Below, piece after piece: positions 16,827-25,894 of a stretch of 64,000 nucleotides of DNA; the stretch's first letter is position 1; each line of letters starts with the position of its first letter. This DNA comes from Pseudomonas sp. 21 (GTDB taxonomy: Bacteria; Pseudomonadota; Gammaproteobacteria; Pseudomonadales; Pseudomonadaceae). The DNA lies in NCBI RefSeq assembly GCF_000955805.1, contig NZ_JYOA01000002.1, positions 171,868 through 235,867 on the forward strand. Reading direction: 5' to 3'. A program made the translations under genes and the position numbers. A model generated the notes under the pieces. The model made no database searches. It was not told the DNA's origin and saw nothing but the letters and a program-made list of their open reading frames with translations.

Positions 16827-16946
16827 TCACTGGATATTCGAGGGCACGAATCTCCGATTGTGTGCAATCTCGTCGTAGATGTCGATCGGCCGCTTCGGGC
16901 CGGAAACGGACAAACTGTAGGGCACCTTCAAAAGTGCGAACCCTTG
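16827..16946 (-). pseudogene. orphan 39-codon C-terminal coding remnant
   Basis: This frame directly follows, in phase, the TAG of the small lipoprotein gene and ends in TGA 3 bases before the 134-aa gene. It has no start codon of its own. The encoded tail contains VSGPKRPIDIYDEIAHNRRF and reads like the end of a larger protein. It might be the surviving C-terminus of a lost toxin or surface protein. Readthrough or former fusion with the lipoprotein cannot be excluded. Confidence 0.35.
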
Positions 16947-17138
16947 CTACTGGCTGCTCGCATTTTCCAGGGCCTGCTTCTCTGCCGCAGCGGTAACGGC
17001 GGCTTGACGGTTCTGCTCGGCCAGGTAGCAGGCGTCGCGGCTGACCCCCTGCGCCAGGCAGGTGGACATCCGCTGCGCCGGGCTGGAGCAGCCAGCCAGG
17101 ATCAGGGTAATGAAGGTGAGTGCGAATACGGCGCGCAT
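16947..17138 (-). CDS. small lipoprotein (63 aa)
   Basis: The 63-aa protein starts behind GAGGG and has a short signal sequence ending in the lipobox LILAGC (acylated Cys at ~17). The mature part is about 47 residues, with two further Cys (STCLAQGVSRDACYLAEQ) that could form a disulfide, and an Ala/Gln-rich tail ending in ENASSQ. Small lipoproteins of this type are common in pseudomonads and have unknown roles. GC content is normal here, so the low-GC patch ends upstream of it. Confidence 0.75.
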   Translation of the reverse strand: MRAVFALTFITLILAGCSSPAQRMSTCLAQGVSRDACYLAEQNRQAAVTAAAEKQALENASSQ

Positions 17139-17438
17139 TGAACATCCCTCTTGGGTCGATCAGTCGAAAAGGACAGTGAAAACCTGAAGGGAGGCGGGCT
17201 CCCTGGAAGGCAGTATTCGCCTGCGCTCAGAGGGCAGATACGCGAATCCCAGTCACAACCTGTAGGAAAGTGATTACACGCTCAGGGGGCGCGGAAAACG
17301 TCGAGCGCCGGGCAATGGCGGCCAGCCAGAAGTTGCAATCTGCTCGGTGCGATTCCCGCAAAGCCCAGGTTCATCCGACTGGGCATCCGGGGAGCAAGCA
17401 GCAATCCTCGCCCAACGTTCCGGGGCGCCACGCGACGG

Positions 17439-17462
17439 TCGTGTATCGGCGGCGATACACGA
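17439..17462. promoter_or_regulatory. perfect 10-bp inverted repeat
   Basis: TCGTGTATCG (17439-17448) and CGATACACGA (17453-17462) are separated by GCGG. A 4-base loop makes it either a stable hairpin or a TetR/GntR-like operator. It is followed by no T-run. Confidence 0.5.
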
Positions 17463-17485
17463 TAGAGAGGGAATGCAGGAGAAAT

Positions 17486-17514
17486 TAGCAAATGGGATGT
17501 ATTACCATTTGCTA
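17486..17514. promoter_or_regulatory. perfect 10-bp inverted repeat upstream of TonB receptor
   Basis: TAGCAAATGG (17486-17495) and CCATTTGCTA (17505-17514) are separated by 9 bases, ending 45 bases before the receptor start. The 29-base dyad does not match the Fur or Zur consensus well. It looks like an operator of an unlinked regulator. Confidence 0.6.
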
Positions 17515-17559
17515 CAGATAATCACTACCTGCCAATTTCCAGACACAAGGCCGTCCTCC

Positions 17560-19659
17560 ATGAAACCCCGTTTCTCTGCTCTGTTGCTCACCGGAGCTTG
17601 CAGCGCGATGCCTGCCGCTTACGCTGCGGATGATGTACTGAACATGTCCGACAGCGTGATCCAGGCCCCCGATCGCTCCGATGCTCCGAGCGAGGGTTAT
17701 CAGACCAAGCCCTCGCGCAGCACCACGCGGATGAAGCTGACCGACCAGGAAACACCGCAGGGAGTCACCACCATCAGCCGCCAGCAGATGGACGATTTCG
17801 GCCTCAACGACGTGCGCGATGCGCTGCGTTCTGCCCCTACCGTGACCGTGGAGCAGTTCGAGACCGACCGCACCATCTTCACCTCGCGCGGCTACCAGAT
17901 CGACACCTTCGAGTACGACGGCATGGGGCTGCCGTTCGCGCAGACGCTGTTGGGCGGCGGCCAGGACATGGCCGAGTACGAACAGATCGACGTACTGCAC
18001 GGCGCCAACGGCCTCATGAGCGGTACCGGTAACCCGTCGGCCACGGTCAACTTCGTGCGCAAGCGACCCACCGATACCTTCCAGGCGAAGATCGGCAGCA
18101 GCGTCGGTTCGTGGGACAACCGCCGGGTGGAGGCCGATGTCTCCGGGCCGCTGACCGATAGCGGCAATGTGCGCGGGCGCTTCATCTACGCCCACGACAA
18201 GGGCAACTCCTGGCTAGACCGCTACAGCCACGAGGTCAACGTCGCCGCCGGCCTGCTGGCTTTCGACCTGTCCGACGCCGATACCCTGACGGTGGGCTTC
18301 TCCCAGCACAACTCCGACTCCAACGGCACCACCTGGGGCAACCTGCCGCTGGTGGACAGCAGCGGCAATCCGATCCACTACAGCAGCCGCAGTTCCAGCG
18401 TCGGCCAGGACTGGACCTACTGGAACCTGCACACGCAGCGCGCCTTCGCCGAGCTGAACCACGACTTCGGCAACGGCTGGAACGGCAAGCTCACGCTGAC
18501 CGGCATCACCCAGTACCAGGACACCCAGCTGTTCTACCTCTATGGCATCACCGACGATGCCGGCACCGCCTATTCCAACCAGACGGCGAGCACCCAGCAC
18601 CAGGTGATCGGCGAAGGCCAGCTCTCCGGTCCGTTCCAATTGCTCGGCCGTGAGCATGAGCTGACCCTTGGCGTGAACTATGGCCGCACCCACCTCAAGG
18701 CCAGTGCCAACACCATCGGCGAGAACGGTTATTACAGCGCCAACCTGTCCGACGCCCTGGCCGGCAACCTGTCGCGCCCAGCCATGCCCTACACCAACGA
18801 CACCACCAACGCGCAGAACTTCGAGGACACGCAGAAGAGCGTCTACGCCGGCGCGCGTTTCAGCCTGATGGATGACCTGCACTGGATCGTCGGTGCGCGC
18901 ATGCTCAGCGCGGACGGCAGTGGTGACAGCTATGGCGCCGCGCACGATACCCGCGAGCACGGCAAGGTCACTCCGTACACCGGCCTGGTCTACGACCTGA
19001 ACCCGGAATGGGCGGTCTACGGCAGCTGGACGCGGATCTTCTCCCCGCAGTACGTGATCGGCACCGATGGCGGCCTGCTCGATCCGCTGGAAGGCACCAG
19101 CAAGGAAGTCGGCATCAAGGGCAACCTGCTGGACAGCCGCATGAGCCTCAGCGCTGCGCTGTTCAAGACCGAGCAGCGCAATGTCCAGGAGTACGCCGGC
19201 TACGTCGATGGTCATTACGTCTACAACGGCGTGGACAACAAGAGCCATGGCGTCGAGTTGCAGGCCTCCGGCGAGGCGCTGCCCGGCCTGGACCTGCTGG
19301 CCGGCTACACCTATGTGCGCATCGATGACGACAACGGCGACCGTACCCGCAAGTACGTGCCCAAGCACACCCTTCGTGGCTCCGCGACCTACCGCCTGCC
19401 GGGCCTGCCGCAGGTCAAGGTCGGTTCCCGCGTCAGCTGGCAGAGCGGTGTCGAAAGCGACAGCTACAGCGCGGTGCGCCAGAGCGCCTACGCGCTGGTC
19501 GACCTGATGACCAGTTACGACATCGACGCGAACTGGAGCACCTCGCTGAACCTGAACAACCTCACCGATCGCAAGTACCTGCTCTCGCTGGAGAGCGGCA
19601 GCACTTCCAACTACGGCGCACCGCGCAACCTCACCGCGTCGGTGACCTGGAAGTACTGA
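17560..19659 (+). CDS. TonB-dependent siderophore receptor without STN domain
   Basis: The 699-aa protein starts at the ATG at 17560, behind AAGG; the frame is open further upstream but lacks a signal peptide there. After a signal peptide (cleavage after AYA, ~residue 23) the mature protein enters the plug directly (TPQGVTTISRQQMDDFGL, FTSRGY, DVLHGANGLMSGTGNPSA) with no signalling domain. The barrel ends with the usual aromatic C-terminus (TWKY). The class is FhuE/FoxA/FpvA-like, for ferric hydroxamate or mixed siderophores. No sigma/anti-sigma pair is adjacent, so it is regulated differently from the other two receptors, perhaps through the dyads just upstream. Confidence 0.93.
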   Translation: MKPRFSALLLTGACSAMPAAYAADDVLNMSDSVIQAPDRSDAPSEGYQTKPSRSTTRMKLTDQETPQGVTTISRQQMDDFGLNDVRDALRSAPTVTVEQFETDRTIFTSRGYQIDTFEYDGMGLPFAQTLLGGGQDMAEYEQIDVLHGANGLMSGTGNPSATVNFVRKRPTDTFQAKIGSSVGSWDNRRVEADVSGPLTDSGNVRGRFIYAHDKGNSWLDRYSHEVNVAAGLLAFDLSDADTLTVGFSQHNSDSNGTTWGNLPLVDSSGNPIHYSSRSSSVGQDWTYWNLHTQRAFAELNHDFGNGWNGKLTLTGITQYQDTQLFYLYGITDDAGTAYSNQTASTQHQVIGEGQLSGPFQLLGREHELTLGVNYGRTHLKASANTIGENGYYSANLSDALAGNLSRPAMPYTNDTTNAQNFEDTQKSVYAGARFSLMDDLHWIVGARMLSADGSGDSYGAAHDTREHGKVTPYTGLVYDLNPEWAVYGSWTRIFSPQYVIGTDGGLLDPLEGTSKEVGIKGNLLDSRMSLSAALFKTEQRNVQEYAGYVDGHYVYNGVDNKSHGVELQASGEALPGLDLLAGYTYVRIDDDNGDRTRKYVPKHTLRGSATYRLPGLPQVKVGSRVSWQSGVESDSYSAVRQSAYALVDLMTSYDIDANWSTSLNLNNLTDRKYLLSLESGSTSNYGAPRNLTASVTWKY

Positions 19660-19754
19660 CCGATGCGCATCGCCGGGCTCGCTGCGCGCGGGTCCGACGC
19701 TGTGCCAGGAGATCGATTGAGCAGCCCCGAAGCGGACCGCCTTTCCCGACGCCG

Positions 19755-20351
19755 CTACATCCCGTTGTGGAAGTCGCTGTGCTCCAGCTGGATACGGTCC
19801 CGCAGGCCCTTCATGCCATGGGCGTACTCGCTCAATACCCGCAGGGCCCAGTCGGCCCGGCGGCGGATGCGCAGGTCGTCTTCCGCAGCGGGTTCGGCGG
19901 TGTTCAGGACCTGATCGACCTGGCGGACGACCAGTTGCTCGGGCAGGTAGCAGATGCGCGAGTTCTTGTAGCTGGAGGCGCGCAACTCCGATAGCGGGTA
20001 GGAGCCACCCAGGCCCGCCGACACGCCCACCAGCAGCGCCGGCTTGTGTGCCAGCTCGGCGTAGCCGGCGTAGAGGAACAGGTTCTTCAGTGCCGGGCAG
20101 GCCATGCCGTGCCATTCGGGGGAGATCACCACCAGGGCATCGGCGCGCTGCAGCTTCCCGGTCTGTTCCAGCCAGGCGTGGTCTTCGATCGGTGCTGGCC
20201 AGAGGGGCAGCGGGGTCTGGCCGAGGTCGACGACGCTGGCGGCGTTGCAGATATCCAGCGCCTGCAGGCGTTCAGCCAGATAGCGGGCCACCTTGGCGGA
20301 CTGGCTGGATGCCTGGCTGGAGCCGGCGATCAGGGTAATGTTGAGGTTCAT
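19755..20351 (-). CDS. NADPH-dependent FMN reductase family protein
   Basis: The 198-aa flavodoxin-like protein opens with ITLIAGSSQASSQSAKVARYL (phosphate-binding GSS loop) and has the family motif ISPEWHGMACPALKNLFLYAG (around residues 74-94), as in NAD(P)H-dependent FMN reductases and azoreductases. The start overlaps the end of the upstream sterol-desaturase-like gene by ATGA, so the two are co-translated. It may supply electrons to the membrane di-iron enzyme, which would explain the pairing; that is inference. Confidence 0.9.
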   Translation of the reverse strand: MNLNITLIAGSSQASSQSAKVARYLAERLQALDICNAASVVDLGQTPLPLWPAPIEDHAWLEQTGKLQRADALVVISPEWHGMACPALKNLFLYAGYAELAHKPALLVGVSAGLGGSYPLSELRASSYKNSRICYLPEQLVVRQVDQVLNTAEPAAEDDLRIRRRADWALRVLSEYAHGMKGLRDRIQLEHSDFHNGM

Positions 20352-21202
20352 CGGGCAATCTCCGGGCCTTCCTGTGGTTGCGTTTGTGGTTGTGCGTCAC
20401 GCACCAGTGGCCAGAACACTTCCTGCTGCCAGCTCACCGGCTGCATGTCCTCGATGCCATAGGCCGGCGGCCGGCGGCGGGTGATCTTCGCGGTGCCGAA
20501 CAGCACGTCCCAGAAGAACAGCAGGTTGCCGAAGTTGCCCTTGTAGTTCGTCACGCCGTCCTCGGCATTCAGGCCGTGGTGCGCCGAATGGGTGGAGGGG
20601 GTCGAGATGGTCCGTTCCAGCAACCACATCAGCGGGCGCAGCGCACGGATGCGATAGAGCTTGTCGTCCCAGGCGACGCTGCTGTGCGCGCCGAAGATCA
20701 CCAGCATCTTCACGATCAGGTAGCCGTAGTAGAAGTTGGCCAGCCCCAGGTAGACCAGCGCGCTGGTCAGCCAGATGCCGGGCATCAGCAGGTAGTAGAA
20801 GCTGTTGTTGCGATAGACGATGCGGATGCTCATGTACGGCGCCGAATGGTGCGCGCGGTGCAGGGCGTAGAGGAAGGGCACGCGGTGGGTCAGGCGGTGC
20901 CACCAGTACTGGGTCATGTCGTCGAGCACCAGGAACAGACCGAGGGCGGCGTACCATGGCAGGTCCGCCAGGCGGCCCTGCAGTTGCGGGGCGAAGTGGC
21001 CGAGCAGGTGGTTGGTGGTGAACAGGATCAGTGGGAAGGTGATCAGCAGCAGGATGCCCGAGCCGAAGATTTCCACCATGGCGTCACGACGCCGGGACGC
21101 GGGCTGGCGAAAGCGGGCGCAGGCCATTTCCAGCAGTATGAAGGCGACGAAGATGGCAACCACCACGGGGGTCGGATTGTTGGCGAGCAGGGCGGAGTTC
21201 AT
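20348..21202 (-). CDS. sterol desaturase/fatty acid hydroxylase superfamily protein
   Basis: The 284-aa membrane protein has four main hydrophobic segments and the histidine clusters of the family: WWHRLTHR, HRAHHSAP and HSAHHG, which bind a di-iron centre. Members hydroxylate or desaturate lipid chains, or cleave ether lipids. The start is the ATG at 21202; a long open frame upstream of it is a shadow of the AraC gene. A 12-base tandem duplication precedes the start. It forms a two-gene operon with an FMN reductase and is divergent from an AraC-type regulator that may control it. Confidence 0.92.
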   Translation of the reverse strand: MNSALLANNPTPVVVAIFVAFILLEMACARFRQPASRRRDAMVEIFGSGILLLITFPLILFTTNHLLGHFAPQLQGRLADLPWYAALGLFLVLDDMTQYWWHRLTHRVPFLYALHRAHHSAPYMSIRIVYRNNSFYYLLMPGIWLTSALVYLGLANFYYGYLIVKMLVIFGAHSSVAWDDKLYRIRALRPLMWLLERTISTPSTHSAHHGLNAEDGVTNYKGNFGNLLFFWDVLFGTAKITRRRPPAYGIEDMQPVSWQQEVFWPLVRDAQPQTQPQEGPEIAR

Positions 21203-21210
21203 GGCACTCT

Positions 21211-21234
21211 CTTGTTGGTCGGCTTGTTGGTCGG
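21211..21234. repeat. 12-bp tandem duplication in desaturase leader
   Basis: CTTGTTGGTCGG occurs twice in direct succession (21211-21222 and 21223-21234), followed by a partial third, diverged copy. It ends 9 bases before the start of the desaturase gene and so lies in its 5' leader. Confidence 0.7.
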
Positions 21235-21310
21235 CTGGTTGACTGATGGGCCCCTCGGGGCACGGCAAGAACAATAAGAAAACAAGGGCTCGGCCCGCGT
21301 CAGGCGTGAA

Positions 21311-22258
21311 ATGGACAGAAATCCCCGAGAAGTGGCCAATCCTCAGCGATACCACCGCGGCTCGCTGGGGCTGGTGCTGGAGCGTTACCTGCTGGGCATG
21401 CGCCGGCATCGGGAGGGCGACTACAGCATGGTCGCCCTGGAAGAGCTGTTGGCCGAGGCGCAGCAGCATGACCCCGCGATCGGTTTGCACCTGTTCGGTC
21501 AGTTCACGGCGCAGGACCGCCACATCCTGGCGATCTCCGCCGGCTACTGCGCCAGTGTCGGCGAGGCCCTGCGGCTCTGGGCGCGATACGGGCGGCTGGC
21601 GTCGGACATGGACACCCTCGATTACGTCGAGGACGACCAGGGCGCTGGGGTGGAGGTGATGATCGATGCGCCGGGCGATCTCGCCCGCTTCACCGTCGAG
21701 CACTACTTCGTCATGAGCCTCACCGTGATGCGCGAGGCTACCGGCTGCCCGATCACACCTTCTCGCGTGGAGTTCAGCCACCCGCGCCCGGCCTATCACG
21801 CGCAGTACGCCGAGGCATTCGGCGTACCGGTGGAATTTTCCGGGGCTGGCAATCGCCTGTACTACGCGAAAGAGGACCTGGCCAGGCCGCTGGTGGACCG
21901 TCACGCCGGCATGCTCGAGATCATCTGCCAGGAGCTCGATCGTCGCCTGGGTCGCCAGCGCCAGCTCAGTGGCTGGGCCGGGAAACTGGCGCGGAACATG
22001 CGACGGGCGCTCGCTGAAGGGCGCGTGCCGGGCCTGGAGGAGCAGGCCGCGGCTTTGCACCAGAGCGCCCGGACCCTGCGCCGGCGCCTGGAAGAGCAGG
22101 GGCTGAGCTTTCGCCAGTTGCTGGATCTGGTTCGCGGTGAACTGGAACAGCATTTCGAGTTGCAGGGGCTTGCGGCTGGCGAGATCGCCACGCGCCTGGG
22201 CTATGGCGACCAGGACGCCTACCAGCACGCCCGCCGTCGGTGGCGCGAGGTCGGCTGA
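21311..22258 (+). CDS. AraC family transcriptional regulator
   Basis: The 315-aa protein has the N-terminal ligand domain of the OruR/ArgR-type AraC subgroup (PF12625-like, residues ~15-200) and two C-terminal helix-turn-helix motifs (LEEQAAALHQSARTLRRRL and IATRLGYGDQDAYQHARRRW). It starts at an ATG with a weak ribosome site, but an A-rich AAGAACAA stretch lies 37-44 bases before it. It is divergent from the desaturase/FMN reductase operon with about 108 bases between starts and most likely activates it in response to a lipid-like ligand. The ligand is not known. Confidence 0.92.
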   Translation: MDRNPREVANPQRYHRGSLGLVLERYLLGMRRHREGDYSMVALEELLAEAQQHDPAIGLHLFGQFTAQDRHILAISAGYCASVGEALRLWARYGRLASDMDTLDYVEDDQGAGVEVMIDAPGDLARFTVEHYFVMSLTVMREATGCPITPSRVEFSHPRPAYHAQYAEAFGVPVEFSGAGNRLYYAKEDLARPLVDRHAGMLEIICQELDRRLGRQRQLSGWAGKLARNMRRALAEGRVPGLEEQAAALHQSARTLRRRLEEQGLSFRQLLDLVRGELEQHFELQGLAAGEIATRLGYGDQDAYQHARRRWREVG

Positions 22259-22473
22259 CCGGCACCCGGTGACGTAATCCGGCCCGGATGCAGCCCTGGG
22301 CTGTGCGGACGTCCATTCCCCGTGCCTGCTCATTTCACGACCGGTGCCACCATGGCGCGGCATTTCACAGTTGCTACAGTTATCCCGCAGGCGGTGGCAC
22401 GGCAGTGTGTCCGGAGAGCAGCTCCGGCGCGCCATCGGCAAGGAATCCGAATCGACGGAACAAGGAACAAACC

Positions 22474-23454
<981 letters not shown>

Positions 23455-23464
23455 GGAGGCATCC

Positions 23465-24406
23465 ATGGCCGAATCGCAGCCGGTTGCCGATGGTCATGTC
23501 TACGCGGCGCTGCAGCAGTTGATGCTGCTGGAGCACCGTGTGCGTGGCCTGAGTTTTCTGTCGCGGCAACCGCTTTCCAGCATCCTGTCCGGCAGCCATG
23601 CGGCGCGCCTGCGCGGGCGTGGACTGAGCTTCGACGAGCTGCGCCAGTACAACCCCGGCGACGACCTGCGCCACCTGGACTGGCGCGCCTCGCTGCGCTA
23701 CGGCAAGCCCTTCGTGCGCAGCTACACCGAGGAGCGCGACCGGCCGACCCTGTTGCTGGTGGACCAGCGCATGAGCATGTACTTCGGCTCCCGGCGCAGC
23801 TTCAAGTCAGTGCTCGCCGCCGAGCTTGCCGCACTGGGTGGCTGGATGGCGCTGCAGGCGGGCGACCGGGTCGGCGGCCTGGTGTTCGGTGACCGCCGCA
23901 TCGAGTACATCCGCCCCCTGCGCAGCCGGGCGAGGGTGGAGGCGCTGTGCGCCGCTATCGTCCGACACAACCATGCGCTGCACGCCACGCGCGGCGACGA
24001 GGACTCACCGGGGCAGCTGGACCGCGTACTGCGCCAGTGCCTGGGCGTGGCCGGCCACGACAGCCTGGTGGTGATCATCAGCGACTTTGCCGGCGTCACC
24101 GAGCAGACGTTGCAACTGCTGCGACAGCTGAATGCGCACAACGACGTGCTGGCGCTGCAGGTCTTCGATCCCATCGCCCTGCAACTGCCCGACAAGGGCC
24201 GGGTGACGGTGACCCAGGGCGAGCTGCAGGTCGAGCTGGAGGTGGGCCGGCGCCAGGTCCACCGGCCGCTGGGGGAGTTTCTTTCCGGGCGGCTCAGGGA
24301 CGTCGCGACGCTGCTGCGCCGCAGCCAGGTGCCGCTGATGATGTTCAGCAGCGGCCGCGACGCCCTGGAGCAGTTGCGCGGCGAACTCGGGCGCCTGGCG
24401 CGATGA
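23465..24406 (+). CDS. DUF58 domain-containing protein
   Basis: The 313-aa protein begins behind TGAGGAGG, 10 bases after the MoxR stop. It has the DUF58 core motif PGDDLRHLDWRASLRYGKPF with a following EERD (residues ~60-93), then a VWA-like fold with LLLVDQRMSMYFGS where the MIDAS D-x-S-x-S would be (here DQRMS, so the metal site is imperfect). There are no transmembrane helices. DUF58 proteins almost always follow MoxR and are thought to couple the ATPase to its VWA partners. The stop overlaps the start of the DUF4381 gene (ATGA). Confidence 0.93.
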   Translation: MAESQPVADGHVYAALQQLMLLEHRVRGLSFLSRQPLSSILSGSHAARLRGRGLSFDELRQYNPGDDLRHLDWRASLRYGKPFVRSYTEERDRPTLLLVDQRMSMYFGSRRSFKSVLAAELAALGGWMALQAGDRVGGLVFGDRRIEYIRPLRSRARVEALCAAIVRHNHALHATRGDEDSPGQLDRVLRQCLGVAGHDSLVVIISDFAGVTEQTLQLLRQLNAHNDVLALQVFDPIALQLPDKGRVTVTQGELQVELEVGRRQVHRPLGEFLSGRLRDVATLLRRSQVPLMMFSSGRDALEQLRGELGRLAR

Positions 24407-24900
24407 GCGTTCCCAGCATCGATCAACTCCAGGAGCTGGCCGCGCCGCCGCCGGTGGTCAGCTATTGGCCGCAGACCTGGGCCTGGGTGGTGCTGGCGCT
24501 GGCGGTGCTGTTGCTGCTGGCGGCGGCAGCGCTGTGGCGCTATCGGCGCTGGCGGCGCGACCGTTACCGGCGTGAGGCGCTGGCCATGCTCGATGAACTT
24601 GGTGCCGCCATGAAGGAGCCTTCCCGGCGCTTGGCCGCCTTGCGCCAGCTGCCAATGCTGGTCAAGCGGGTCGCCCTGTCGATGCCGGGTGGTGCCGCCT
24701 CGGCGCCCCTGGGCGGCGCTGACTGGCAGGCCTTTCTGCAACAGCACAGCACGACGGCGTTGCCGGCCGATCTCGAACGGCAACTGGCACTGCTGGCCTA
24801 CGCCCCGGATACCCGCATCCAGGCCCTGGGCGAGCAGGACGCGCAGGCCTTGCTGGCTGCCTGCCGGCAATGGGTCGAGGTGCACCATGTGGCAGCTTGA
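24403..24900 (+). CDS. DUF4381 domain-containing membrane protein
   Basis: The 165-aa protein starts at the ATGA overlap. It has one N-terminal transmembrane helix (residues ~25-46, WAWVVLALAVLLLLAAAALW), a basic stop-transfer stretch RYRRWRRDRYRR, and a helical domain with WQAFLQQHSTTALP typical of DUF4381. The fold is found only in MoxR/Bat operons; a structural role linking the complex to the membrane is presumed. Its 3' end overlaps the VWA gene by 14 bases. Confidence 0.9.
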   Translation: MSVPSIDQLQELAAPPPVVSYWPQTWAWVVLALAVLLLLAAAALWRYRRWRRDRYRREALAMLDELGAAMKEPSRRLAALRQLPMLVKRVALSMPGGAASAPLGGADWQAFLQQHSTTALPADLERQLALLAYAPDTRIQALGEQDAQALLAACRQWVEVHHVAA

Positions 24901-25894
24901 GTACCCTTGGCTGTTGCTCCTGCTGCCCTTGCCCTGGCTCGCCTGGCGCTACCTGCCGGCCTACCGCGAATCGCGTAGCGCCCTGCGGGTGCCGTTCTTC
25001 GCGGCCATGAGCCACGCCGCGGGCCAGGAGCCGAGCCGTGGCGGCGCCGCTGGCGGGCGCTGGCAATTGCCGCTCAACCTGCTGGTCTGGGCGCTGGTGC
25101 TGCTCGCCTGCGCGCGCCCGGTGCTGGTGGAAAAGCCCATCCAGCGCGTGCAGCCGATCCGCGACCTGATGCTGGCCATCGACATCTCGCAGTCCATGGA
25201 AACCAGCGATTACCGCGATGCGGCGGGTAACCGGGTCGACCGCCTGAGCATCGTCAAGGGCGTGGTGCGCGACTTCATCGGCCAGCGCAAGGACGACCGC
25301 ATCGGCCTGATCGTCTTTGGCACCGGCGCTTTCGCGCAATCGCCGCCGACGCTGGACCACGCCAGCCTGCTGATGCTGCTCGACGAAGTGGGCATCGGCA
25401 TGGCCGGGCCCAATACCGCGCTGGGCGATGCCATCGGCCTGACCCTGAAACTGCTGGAGAACGCGCCGGAGCAGCAGAAGGTGCTGATCCTGCTCACCGA
25501 CGGCAACGACACCGGCAGCGCGATCACGCCGGCTCACGCCGCTGCCATGGCCCACGAGCGTGGGGTGGTGGTGCACACCATCGGCATTGGCGACCCCGAG
25601 GCCAGCGGCGAGTCGAAGGTGGACCTGCAGACCCTGCGCGATATTGCCCGGACCACGGGCGGTCGTTTCTTCCGCGCGGGCGACCGCGAGGCTCTGCAGA
25701 CGGTCTATGCGACGCTGGACCAGATCACCCCGCACCAGGTGAAGACCTTGAGCCACCAGCCCAAGCGCGACCTGTTCTGGCTACCGCTGGGCGCGGCGCT
25801 GCTGTTGCTGCTGGCAGCCCATGCGCTCGCGGCCATCGCCGGCCGGCTGGCCGTTCCGCGTGCGGCGCAGGTCGGCCAGGAGGCGGAGGGCTGA
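24887..25894 (+). CDS. VWA domain-containing membrane protein (BatA-like)
   Basis: The 335-aa protein has two N-terminal transmembrane segments (~1-25 and ~62-82), a von Willebrand A domain (MIDAS DISQSM at ~98-103, then GLIVFGTGAF, ILLTDGNDTGS) and a C-terminal transmembrane helix (~300-320). This matches BatA. The MIDAS metal site is intact, so it can bind partners by metal coordination. The domain faces the periplasm. It overlaps both neighbours. It probably forms a membrane complex with the BatB/BatC-like protein that receives work from MoxR. Confidence 0.93.
   Translation: MWQLEYPWLLLLLPLPWLAWRYLPAYRESRSALRVPFFAAMSHAAGQEPSRGGAAGGRWQLPLNLLVWALVLLACARPVLVEKPIQRVQPIRDLMLAIDISQSMETSDYRDAAGNRVDRLSIVKGVVRDFIGQRKDDRIGLIVFGTGAFAQSPPTLDHASLLMLLDEVGIGMAGPNTALGDAIGLTLKLLENAPEQQKVLILLTDGNDTGSAITPAHAAAMAHERGVVVHTIGIGDPEASGESKVDLQTLRDIARTTGGRFFRAGDREALQTVYATLDQITPHQVKTLSHQPKRDLFWLPLGAALLLLLAAHALAAIAGRLAVPRAAQVGQEAEG

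Larger units (their letters stand above)
17139..17559. other. 421-base intergenic region with two dyads
   Basis: I see no protein-coding signal. The left part would hold the promoter of the minus-strand lipoprotein; the right 120 bases before the receptor hold two perfect inverted repeats, listed separately. A GATAATCA stretch at 17517-17524 could be part of a weak Fur site. Confidence 0.7.
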
